Below, in pieces: positions 42,516 to 50,015 of a DNA stretch of 64,000 nt (its first letter is position 1; each line of letters opens with the position of its first letter). Under the pieces are notes generated by a model, which was not told the DNA's origin, searched no databases, and worked only from the letters and a program-made list of their open reading frames with translations. The stretch spans positions 4,285,958 through 4,349,957 of the forward strand of contig NZ_CP180316.1 of NCBI RefSeq assembly GCF_051131705.1, read 5' to 3'. The translations under genes were made by a program, and so were the position numbers. Source of the DNA: Arthrobacter_M sp030063245. Its GTDB lineage: Bacteria; Actinomycetota; Actinomycetes; Actinomycetales; Micrococcaceae.

Positions 42516-43154
42516 CTAGAGTGCCGGGCATAAGGGCGGGTTCGTGTTGGCACTGTTTTCCCACCAGGGACGACAGAACAACCACCCGTTGCAGACAGCG
42601 ATCCCGGTCTGTTCCCACGCCACCGTAACGACGGCGCCGAACCTCTGGCCCAGGACCTTCGAATAAGCGGCCAAGACCGAGAGTGCCTGCCCGGCGGCAG
42701 TGCCAACTGGTTTGGGCCAGATCCGGGCCGCGTCCGCGGCGTCACGGACCGTAAAAGCTGTGAATTTCTCTATGATGATCCCGGCGCAGGCAGCAAAGGT
42801 GCGTAACCAGTCACGCACCGTGGAGGCGGGCCGGCTCAACCGGACAGCGATAACCCGGTGCCCGGCGCCGGTAGCCGTCTTGGCTTCTATCGCGGCGGCG
42901 ATCACTGCCGCGCTATCGGCCCTCCGTGCCGCCAAAGTAACCGCCAGCAGCACATGCGTGACAGCGCACCCCGAGCACCGGGCCCGGCGGGGACGATGCT
43001 CCATTAGTTCCCGCCCGGAGCTGGTGCCATGGCGAATAACGCGGACCCTCGCCCAACCCCACGGGCGTAATCTCCCGGCGCATCCGGGGCACGAGAGGCG
43101 GCCGTCCAACAATTCTGACTCGACAACCCCAAGATCATGATTTACCGTGAGCAT
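42516..43154 (-). CDS. DUF6431 family zinc-ribbon/HTH protein of the nested transposon
   Basis: A 212-residue protein. A zinc ribbon at the N-terminus is formed by RLSCPGCAGRLRPWGWARVR and RRARCSGCAVTHVLLAVTLA. A helix-turn-helix follows (HRVIAVRLSRPASTVRDWLR). The second half is helical with no recognised domain. DUF6431 proteins are found next to integrase/ATPase gene pairs in actinobacteria. The ATG at 43154 has GGAAGG eight bases upstream; a start at 43208 would add 18 residues. A role in choosing target sites, as TnsD/TniQ do through zinc fingers and HTH motifs, is my inference. Confidence 0.75.
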   Translation of the reverse strand: MLTVNHDLGVVESELLDGRLSCPGCAGRLRPWGWARVRVIRHGTSSGRELMEHRPRRARCSGCAVTHVLLAVTLAARRADSAAVIAAAIEAKTATGAGHRVIAVRLSRPASTVRDWLRTFAACAGIIIEKFTAFTVRDAADAARIWPKPVGTAAGQALSVLAAYSKVLGQRFGAVVTVAWEQTGIAVCNGWLFCRPWWENSANTNPPLCPAL

Positions 43155-43289
43155 CAGCGCGGCCTTCCGCGTTAGAACGGCCCGGCGTGGAGGTTTCCAA
43201 ATTCGCATGCCGGGCCATTCGCTTAACTGGTCATCGTCACTCTGACGCCGCCGACCAACTTAAAGCAAGACCCTGCAGACAAAACCAGT

Positions 43290-43339
43290 ATCGTCGCCAG
43301 CCATGACGAGGCCACCGTCAAACAATGCGACGCCCAACA
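43290..43339 (-). repeat. Right terminal inverted repeat of the nested transposon
   Basis: Read inward on the minus strand it begins TGTTGGGCGTCGCATTGTTT and matches the left end. It also supplies the last codons and stop (43260) of the truncated outer transposase frame. Confidence 0.8.
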
Positions 43340-44492
43340 CCCCGGGTTCGGCCATGACCACCAGCACCGGGGACCCGTGTCCGTCGGCGACCCAGGTCTC
43401 CTCGGTCGCCGGGACCGGGAACTTCAACCTCGTGGAATGGACCTTCCCGATCTTCCTCGTGCCCTGATAGGCGCGGACATGCCCGTCAACGTAGAGCACC
43501 GCGGCCAGACCCCCGCCCTCCTCGTCACCGCTGCCGTTCAGGTGTCTGGTTGCCATCGCGGTCAGCAGTTCCCCGGCCCTGCCGGTCCCGGCCAGGGCCG
43601 CGGTTTTGCGGCGGAGGGTTTTCACTTCCGGCGCCCGGTCCAGACCCAGCACCCGTCCCATCGCGACCGGGTCGATCCGGGTTATCCCCTCGGCCCGGGG
43701 TTCCCCGGCCAGGGCCTGAAACACCGCCCCGGTGAGGATGGTGTCCAGACCGTAAAACCCGTTCGGCAACGCCCCGAACACCTCCTTCGCACACTCCAGC
43801 AATCCGGTGTTCACCAGGGCGGGCAGGGCCAGGAACAGCCCGGCCAACGGCACCCGGGCCGCCGGGGCGAACGCCGGGGCCGCGCATTCCAGCAGCCCGG
43901 TCCGGGCCCAGGCCCGTTCCCCGGACCGGTCCGCCGCAGCCGGCAGAACCGGCAGCCCTTCCGCCGGTTCGGTGATGACGGGACCGGCTTCCGGGTCCTG
44001 CCGGGACGGGTGCGCAGTGGCCGGTTCCTGTGCGGCGGTTTCCATGGCCAATGTCCGCCGGACGGTGAATTCGGAGACACCCACTTTCGCACCGACTGCG
44101 CGCAGTGGCAGGCCGGTGGAGCGCAAGGCGCGGATCTCGGACATCATGGATTCCGTCAGCCGGCTGGGCCCCCTCGGGCCCGGCTTTTCCGGGGCCAGAC
44201 CCAACACCCCATCCATGGCCAGGACCTGGCGCCAGCGCCACAACGTGCCCGGATCCACACCGAAAGCGGCAGAAATCTCCGCCACCGACGCGGCCTTAAT
44301 GTCCGCCAGTTTCGCCGCCGTGAACCGGCGCGTCGCGGTGTCCCCGACATCCCAGGCGTAAGAGAGTTCCCCATGAACAAAAGCCCTGCCACCCGTCTCA
44401 TCCTCGACCAGCGACACCGCCAGACCAATCGGGACGGCACCGGCGTCCATGGCCATCGGAAGGGGCAGTTGAGATGTCATCACGCCCATCAT
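43340..44492 (-). pseudogene. N-terminal part of the split large transposase
   Basis: First half of the outer element's transposase, about 382 native codons from the ATG at 44492 (GGAGGGGTGG upstream). It has two HTH-like regions (SVAEISAAFGVDPGTLWRWR and LPLRAVGAKVGVSEFTVRRT), a long helical part (FGALPNGFYGLDTILTGAVF) and LAAVLYVDGHVRAYQGTRKI, with a candidate catalytic Asp in YVDGH. KVHSTRLKFPVPATEETWVA follows. At MAEPG the nested transposon begins and the frame runs 28 codons into it before stopping at 43260. The family is not one I can name; the layout recalls IS4-group enzymes. Confidence 0.85.
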
Positions 44493-44530
44493 CCACCCCT
44501 CCCGAAGCCGCCGATTATCTTGCTTAGATT

Positions 44531-44740
44531 CTATCGCGTCTGAGGGAAAATTAACAGCCGACCACTCAACAAAAACACCGGAATCACACGGAAGCCATCG
44601 CGACAGTCACGCCCTATGTCCAGAGTCCTGAGACCCGCAATGTCACGTTCGTGCTTTTGACGACTCCGATCGACCCGGTCCTGATCGATCGGAGTGAAGA
44701 AGACCCTCTTAATGGAGGAAAGGGAAGGGAATCCACTCAT
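44531..44740 (-). CDS. Small ORF with very strong ribosome site, 3' end replaced by the transposon
   Basis: The ATG at 44740 is preceded by AAGGAGGTGACAAC, an almost perfect Shine-Dalgarno. The frame gives MSGFPSLSSIKRVFFTPIDQ and DRVDRSRQKHERDIAGL before crossing the right end of the outer element at 44629, after which about 30 codons are element sequence. So the native product probably had a different C-terminus. I do not recognise it. A promoter would lie in the lower-GC region to its right. Confidence 0.35.
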   Translation of the reverse strand: MSGFPSLSSIKRVFFTPIDQDRVDRSRQKHERDIAGLRTLDIGRDCRDGFRVIPVFLLSGRLLIFPQTR

Positions 44741-45315
44741 GTTGTCACCTCCTTCAATACCATGATTCGGGGGCAGGAATGCGTTCGGATTGCGTGAAGG
44801 GTGTTTACGAGAAGTGGCACCGCGCGGCCTTTCGATTGGAGCAGCCTTTTATCGGGCGCAACAAATAAAACCATTTTCTTTTAGGGAAGAAGACATTATC
44901 CGGGCACAAAGCTGCGCGAATTGTTTGTACCTGGTCACCGGTTTCTGCCGCAGTCGGGATGTCCCTGACCGGAAATCCGTAGCAATTCCACCGTATTGTT
45001 CCCAATGTATGGTCCGGCAGACAACGCGGGCTGTCCGGTTGGACCCATTGAGTTGGGCCTGTTCAAGGAAGAACCGACAGTCATTCGTCCATTCGTCCCA
45101 GTGGCAGTGCCTGGCGGTGCCGTGGATTCTTTAGCAGGATCGGCGGGCGCGACGAGCTAAGGCCGGTCGGCGGCGATATGTTCCGGCACCTGCAGGCTGA
45201 TTGCGGTGAACTCATTCACCGGGCTACCCCATAAAGCGCGTATTTGACCACACCATTCATAAAGTTTCTCAAGGAAGTTTTAAGGACGGTTGAATTCCGC
45301 GTCTGCAGGCACTGT
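44741..45315. other. Lower-GC intergenic region without convincing genes
   Basis: About 575 bases with clearly lower GC than the rest and with T-runs (e.g. ATAAAACCATTTTCTTTTAG near 44868). Short open frames exist on both strands, including one of 114 codons from 44790 with a Cys-rich part (CANCLYLVTGFCRSRD), but none has a ribosome site or family match. It may be remains of acquired DNA to the right of the transposon. Confidence 0.5.
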
Positions 45316-45936
45316 TCAGAGGCCCCATTGCTCAATCGCGGGAGTGCGTTTGTCCCAGCCGAGGGTGCAAATTTTGGCAGTGCCCAACAAAAAGTGCCGG
45401 CCCTCAAACGCATCCAATTCAAGCCAGCGTGCGGCCAGCACCCGAAGGAAGTGCCCGTGGGCTACCAGTAGGGCATTCCCTACCATTGCCCCGTCCGGCT
45501 GGGTGCTCAATACCCGCGCAATGATGCCATCCGCCCGCGAGGCTACCTGGGCCAGTGTTTCCCCGTTGGGTACGCCGTCCTTCCAAATTAGGTAACCGGG
45601 GTTTTCCGCTCTGACCTCGGCGCTGTTGATGCCCTCATAGTCGCCGTAGTCCCATTCATGTGCGGCGGGTTCCACGATCGCGTCGGGGAACCCGGCGATA
45701 CCGGCCGTACGACGTGCCCGCTGCAACGGAGACGTCAGTACCAGGTCAAAATCGACACCCCGCAGGGCCGCCTTGGCCGATAGTGCCTGTTCCTCACCGA
45801 GCTCCGTTAGCGGCAGGTCCGTCAAACCCGTGTACTGCCCGCTCCTGGACCATTCGGTTTCCCCGTGTCGCAGCAGCCAGAGCTTGGGTGGTGCAGTCTC
45901 GGATGAGCGTGTCGCTGCGTCTGAATCAACCCTCAT
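45316..45936 (-). CDS. Histidine phosphatase family protein (phosphoglycerate mutase-like)
   Basis: A 206-residue enzyme. LWLLRHGETEWSRSGQYTGL holds the phosphorylated His in the RHGE motif; the second catalytic region is LLVAHGHFLRVLAARWLELD, and EWDYGDYEGINSAEV supplies the acid. It probably removes phosphate from a small metabolite; the substrate cannot be told from sequence. The ATG at 45936 is preceded by ATGGAGGAAC and overlaps the end of cca, so it is coupled to that gene. Confidence 0.9.
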   Translation of the reverse strand: MRVDSDAATRSSETAPPKLWLLRHGETEWSRSGQYTGLTDLPLTELGEEQALSAKAALRGVDFDLVLTSPLQRARRTAGIAGFPDAIVEPAAHEWDYGDYEGINSAEVRAENPGYLIWKDGVPNGETLAQVASRADGIIARVLSTQPDGAMVGNALLVAHGHFLRVLAARWLELDAFEGRHFLLGTAKICTLGWDKRTPAIEQWGL

Positions 45937-47494
45937 GCTGTTCCTCCATTGACGGTGCATCTGGTATTCCGGAATGGACGTCCCTTGACCGGGGACCCGC
46001 AGCCTGACCGTCGCCGGTCCCGTCACCCGCGCTGCCGCCGTCGGTCCTGTCCCTGACAACGGCGGCCTCGGGCTGCTTCGACCACCACAGGCGAAGACGA
46101 CGTTCTGCCTCCGCCTGATCCAGCGGACCGTCTTCCATTCGCTCCTCGAGCAGGAATTTGTAGGCCCGCCCCACCACGGGCCCGGGGTTCAAGCCCAACA
46201 AAACCATAATCCGGGCACCGTCAAGGTCCGGGCGGATCGAGGCCAGCTCTTCCTGCTCGTGCAGCACCGCGATTCTTTGCTCCAGGTCGTCGTAGGCAAA
46301 GGAGAGCCTGTCGGCCTTACGCTGATTGCGCGTCGTGACATCCGACCTTGTCAGTCGGTGCAGCCGCGGCAGCAACGGTCCGGCATCCGCGACGTACCGG
46401 CGAACGGCGGAATCCGTCCACTCCGCCTCACCATAGCCATAAAAGCGCATATGCAGCTCCACCAGGCGCGCAACGGCCTTGATGGAATCATTGTCGAAGC
46501 GCAGCGCTCTCATCCGTTTCGCCGTCAGCTTTGCGCCCACCACGTCGTGGTGACGGAAGCTCACCGCACCGCCGGGTTCAAAGCGGCGTGTGGTCGGTTT
46601 CCCCACGTCATGCATCAGGGCGGCGAAGCGGAGCACAAAGTCGGGGCCCGGCACCGCGCCGTCCGGGCCGGTCTCCAGCTCCGCGGCCTGTTCCAATACC
46701 TGCAGTGAGTGCTGGTAGACATCTTTGTGCCGGTGGTGCTCATCTGTTTCCAGCTTTAGCGCGGGAACTTCCGGTAGCACCTGCTCCGCCAGCCCGGTAT
46801 CCACCAGAACATCGATCCCGGCACGCGGATCGGCCCCACAGATCAGTTTGACCAGTTCATCACGCACCCGCTCCGCGGAAATAATACCGATCCGCGCTGC
46901 CATCGCGGTCATCGCCGCGTGCACGTCCGGGTGAATCGTCATGCCCAACTGGGCGGCGAAGCGGGCGGCGCGCATCATCCGCAGTGGATCATCTGAGAAC
47001 GACGATTCAGGGGCGGCTGGTGTCCTGAGCAGTCCTGCGCGCAGGTCCCGGACACCGCCGAAAGGGTCCACCAGTTCCATGGATGGGAGACGCAGTGCCA
47101 TCGAGTTAATGGTGAAATCGCGCCGCTGCAGATCATCCCGCAGGGATTTACCGAACGCCACCGAAGGCTTGCGGGAGTCCGCCTCATACGCCTCAGCACG
47201 GTAGGTGGTGACTTCAATCGTCAGCGGTTTGCCGTCGCGCCCGTTCTTCCGGAAGGCAATGGTGCCGAAGGCGCGGCCGATCTCCCAATGAGCATCCGCC
47301 CACTTCTTGGCCACCCGCAGGGTCTCTTCCGGGGTGGCATCGGTGGTGAAATCCAGATCCGGAGAGCCGCGCCCCAGAAAGAGATCGCGGACCGGCCCTC
47401 CCACCAGCGATATTTCATGCCCGGCGTCCACAAAGAGCTGCCCCAGTTCGAGTACGACCGGGTCTAGCGACGAGCTATCAAGATCTTGCACCAT
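45926..47494 (-). CDS. cca: CCA tRNA nucleotidyltransferase
   Basis: A 522-residue enzyme of the actinobacterial poly(A) polymerase/CCA-adding family (class II). SLVGGPVRDLFLGRGSPDLD is the nucleotidyltransferase site with DLDFTTDATPEET; RRDFTINSMALRLPSMELVD and DPLRMMRAARFAAQLGM bind nucleotide and tRNA. An HD domain follows (AALMHDVGKPTTRRFE, FRHHDVVGAKLTAKRM). The last 60 residues are disordered. It repairs or completes the 3' CCA end of tRNAs. The gene is divergent from the NUDIX gene. Confidence 0.95.
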   Translation of the reverse strand: MVQDLDSSSLDPVVLELGQLFVDAGHEISLVGGPVRDLFLGRGSPDLDFTTDATPEETLRVAKKWADAHWEIGRAFGTIAFRKNGRDGKPLTIEVTTYRAEAYEADSRKPSVAFGKSLRDDLQRRDFTINSMALRLPSMELVDPFGGVRDLRAGLLRTPAAPESSFSDDPLRMMRAARFAAQLGMTIHPDVHAAMTAMAARIGIISAERVRDELVKLICGADPRAGIDVLVDTGLAEQVLPEVPALKLETDEHHRHKDVYQHSLQVLEQAAELETGPDGAVPGPDFVLRFAALMHDVGKPTTRRFEPGGAVSFRHHDVVGAKLTAKRMRALRFDNDSIKAVARLVELHMRFYGYGEAEWTDSAVRRYVADAGPLLPRLHRLTRSDVTTRNQRKADRLSFAYDDLEQRIAVLHEQEELASIRPDLDGARIMVLLGLNPGPVVGRAYKFLLEERMEDGPLDQAEAERRLRLWWSKQPEAAVVRDRTDGGSAGDGTGDGQAAGPRSRDVHSGIPDAPSMEEQHEG

Positions 47495-47612
47495 AGTTCT
47501 TTAACAATGCCAGACTTTTTGCTGACGGCCGGGTTCTGCACTCGCACGGGGGTGCGGAACGGAGCGGACAGTCTGTCCTCATCTGCGCGCAAAGGTAGTT
47601 AGAGTGGAGGTC

Positions 47613-48152
47613 ATGGCCCACCCAGTTCCGAGCGCTCCGAAGAGGACACCGTTGCCGTCGGCAATCGGTGCCCACATCGCGCCCGGAGGACACCATCAGG
47701 TGTCGGCGCTCCCGACCGTGGAAGAGATTTCGGCCGGCGGCGTCGTGGTGGACAAGGCCGACGACGAACTACGGGTTGCGATTATCGCGCGCCTGAACCG
47801 CGGGGGCCGGCTTGAGTGGTGCCTGCCGAAGGGCCATCCCGAAAACCAGGAAAACCATGAACAGGCAGCCGTCCGCGAGATTGAGGAAGAAACGGGCATC
47901 CGTGGCCAGGTATTGGCGCCGCTGGGCAGCATCGATTATTGGTTCACCGTCAGCGGGCACCGCGTCCACAAGACGGTGCACCACTACCTGTTGCGCGCGA
48001 CAGGAGGGTACCTGACCATCGAGAATGATCCGGACCACGAGGCGGTGGATGTCGCCTGGGTGAAACTGGCCGACCTGCCCAAACGGCTCTCCTTCCCGAA
48101 CGAACGCCGGATCGCCGATCTGGCCAAGGACATCCTGCCTGCAGACTTTTAG
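47613..48152 (+). CDS. NUDIX hydrolase
   Basis: A 179-residue hydrolase. The Nudix box is complete: GHPENQENHEQAAVREIEEE followed by TGI. The residues around SAGGVVVDKADDELRVAIIA and EWCLPKGHPE are usual for the family, which cleaves nucleoside diphosphates linked to another group. The start is uncertain between the ATG at 47613 and a GTG at 47604 that lies in the apparent ribosome site. The first 35 residues are poorly ordered. It stands at the head of the murJ group of genes. Confidence 0.9.
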   Translation: MAHPVPSAPKRTPLPSAIGAHIAPGGHHQVSALPTVEEISAGGVVVDKADDELRVAIIARLNRGGRLEWCLPKGHPENQENHEQAAVREIEEETGIRGQVLAPLGSIDYWFTVSGHRVHKTVHHYLLRATGGYLTIENDPDHEAVDVAWVKLADLPKRLSFPNERRIADLAKDILPADF

Positions 48153-48177
48153 CCCCTCAATGAGATGATGGGTGGCG

Positions 48178-49902
48178 ATGACTAAGCAAGAAGCAACGGA
48201 TCCGTCCTCCGGTCCCGCCATCCCCCCAGCGTCCGGCACGGGCATTCTCACTGCTCCCACGATGGCCCGTTCCAGCGCCAACATGGCCGCTGGTACGCTT
48301 GCCTCCCGCGTCCTCGGCTTCGTCAAGGGCATGATCCTGGGCGTTGCGGTGGGCGGCTCACCGGTCGCCAGCATTTTTGATGCGGCCAACAACCTGCCCA
48401 ACATCATTTATCTCTTGGTGGCCGGCGGAGTGTTCAACGCCGTGCTTATCCCTCAGATCGTCAAGGCCAGCAAGCGACCTGACCGCGGAGCGGACTTCAT
48501 TTCCCGGATCCTCACGCTCGCCGTGATTCTCCTGTTGGCCGTCACCGTGCTGCTCACCGCTGCCGCCCGTCCCGTCATGATGCTGACCACTGACTTCACG
48601 GAACAAAAGCTCTCGCTGGTCACCGCCTTCGCCGCCTTGCTCCTGCCGCAAATATTCTTCTACGGCTTCTACTCGCTGTTGGGTCAGGTCCTCAACGCGC
48701 ACGGCACCTTTGCGGCCTACGCCTGGTCCCCGGTCGTGAACAACATCATCGCCATCGCCGGGCTGGTGACGTTCATCGCCATTGCCGGCAGCAACGCCTT
48801 CTCCCCGCACTCTGTCGAAAACTGGACGTCAACCCAGACGCTGATCCTGGCCGGTTCTGCGACGCTCGGGATTGTGCTCCAATCTTTGGTGCTGCTCTGG
48901 CCGCTGAAAAGGCTCGGTCTGGGACTGCGGCCCAAGTTCGGCTGGCGCGGCGTGGGGCTCAAGGCCACGGGCAAGATCGCAGCCTGGACCATGGGGACCA
49001 TGGTGATCGGTAATCTCACGTTCCTGCTGATCGGCTATGTTGCCACGATTGCCACGGCCGCTCAGACAGATGAAGGCAACGGGACGCCGATCGCGGGCAA
49101 TTTTGAGCTTAGCCGCGCCACCGAGGTGTACATTCTGCCTCACTCGGTGGTTGCACTCTCGATTGCCACGGTGCTGTTCACCAGAATTGCCCGCGCTGCG
49201 GCCGACAAGGACGACGACGGCGTGCGCACCTTTCTCTCGCAGGGACTGCGGACCATCGGTGTCGCCACCGTCTTCGGTGCCGTCGCACTGCTGGTGCTTT
49301 CGGGCCCCTTCGGCATGCTGTTCAGCGGCGGTAACCGGCAGACCGCCTTGAATATCGCCATCACGCTGGCCATCCTGGCGGTCGGCTCACCCTTTTTGAG
49401 CGCGAATTTCATGATGAACAGGGTTTTTTACGCCTCCGAGAACGCCAAGACACCGTTCATCATTCAGTGCCTGCTGATCATTTTCGGTGTCGGCACAGCA
49501 GTTGCGGCAGCATTCCTACCCAAAGACGTCATCATTTTTGGCCTCGCCCTGAGTTACACGCTGGGCAATATACTCGCCGTAGCCGTAAGCCATTTGTTTC
49601 TGCGGTCCCGACTGGGTAACTACGGAACGGCTGGCATTTTCCGTTCTCATCTGAGGTTTGCGGGAGCCGCTGCTGCTGCGGGAATTCTCGGCGCAGCAGT
49701 GTTGTGGGCCCTAGGCGGATTTGACCTGAATGGCTTTTCCTGGCATTCAATCGTGACCGCTGCGGTGACGCTCGCCGTCGTCGGACTCGTCATGGCGGTG
49801 ACCTACCTGGCCGTGCTAAAGGTCTTCAAGGTCTCTGAACTGGCCGATTTCCTTGACCCTTTGTTGGCCAGATTCCGTGGACGGGTGCCCGTGCGCCGGT
49901 AG
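48178..49902 (+). CDS. murJ: Lipid II flippase MurJ (MviN)
   Basis: A 574-residue membrane protein with about fourteen helices, of the MOP superfamily. NMAAGTLASRVLGFVKGMIL at the start, IYLLVAGGVFNAVLIPQIVK and FFYGFYSLLGQVLNAHGTFA are hallmarks of MurJ, which moves lipid II across the cytoplasmic membrane for peptidoglycan synthesis. It lacks the C-terminal pseudokinase seen in the mycobacterial homologue; that part is encoded by the next gene. An in-frame GTG at 48172 is an alternative start. Confidence 0.95.
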   Translation: MTKQEATDPSSGPAIPPASGTGILTAPTMARSSANMAAGTLASRVLGFVKGMILGVAVGGSPVASIFDAANNLPNIIYLLVAGGVFNAVLIPQIVKASKRPDRGADFISRILTLAVILLLAVTVLLTAAARPVMMLTTDFTEQKLSLVTAFAALLLPQIFFYGFYSLLGQVLNAHGTFAAYAWSPVVNNIIAIAGLVTFIAIAGSNAFSPHSVENWTSTQTLILAGSATLGIVLQSLVLLWPLKRLGLGLRPKFGWRGVGLKATGKIAAWTMGTMVIGNLTFLLIGYVATIATAAQTDEGNGTPIAGNFELSRATEVYILPHSVVALSIATVLFTRIARAAADKDDDGVRTFLSQGLRTIGVATVFGAVALLVLSGPFGMLFSGGNRQTALNIAITLAILAVGSPFLSANFMMNRVFYASENAKTPFIIQCLLIIFGVGTAVAAAFLPKDVIIFGLALSYTLGNILAVAVSHLFLRSRLGNYGTAGIFRSHLRFAGAAAAAGILGAAVLWALGGFDLNGFSWHSIVTAAVTLAVVGLVMAVTYLAVLKVFKVSELADFLDPLLARFRGRVPVRR

Positions 49903-50015
49903 ATGCCGGGACATCATATCGGAACCTACCGGGTTGATCCGATAGGATCGGAAGCTGATACGCCCTGCGCCGCCTTCCGGCGCGTGGGCGCCGCTGGTCT
50001 TTGAAGGAGGATGCG

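Larger units (their letters stand above)
40451..43339. mobile_element. Nested 2.9-kb transposon with DUF6431, TniA-like and TniB/ExeA-like genes
   Basis: The ends are inverted repeats of about 50 bp starting TGTT, with 36 or so identical positions (e.g. TTGTTTGACG at positions 15-24 of both). They are flanked by the direct repeat CCCCGG at 40445-40450 and 43340-43345. Deleting 40451-43339 plus one CCCCGG restores the outer transposase frame exactly, so both borders are certain. Three genes lie on the minus strand. TGT ends and an integrase plus AAA ATPase pair place it with Tn7/Tn5053/Mu-like elements, though the duplication is six, not five, bases. Confidence 0.92.
39310..44629. mobile_element. 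Outer transposon with a large DDE transposase, interrupted by a second transposon
   Basis: The two ends carry an inverted repeat: AGGACTCCTGACCTAGCGC at 39310 and, read inward on the minus strand from 44629, AGGACTCTGGACATAGGGC (15 of 19 identical). The exact outer limits and the target duplication could not be fixed. Without the nested insert the element would be about 2.4 kb and would contain one gene, a transposase of about 755 residues on the minus strand, now in two parts. Confidence 0.55.

Noticed and set aside
40451..43339. Classifying the nested element as IS21
   Set aside because: IS21 uses an IstB (DnaA-like) helper and different ends; the helper here is ExeA/TniB-like and a DUF6431 gene is present.
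39305..44640. ACGTTC at 39297 and 44643 as a target duplication of the outer element
   Set aside because: Its distance from the matching inverted ends differs on the two sides (about 7 versus 13 bases), so it may be chance.
44790..45134. 114-codon frame with several Cys residues
   Set aside because: Starts without a ribosome site in lower-GC DNA; zinc-finger-like look is weak.
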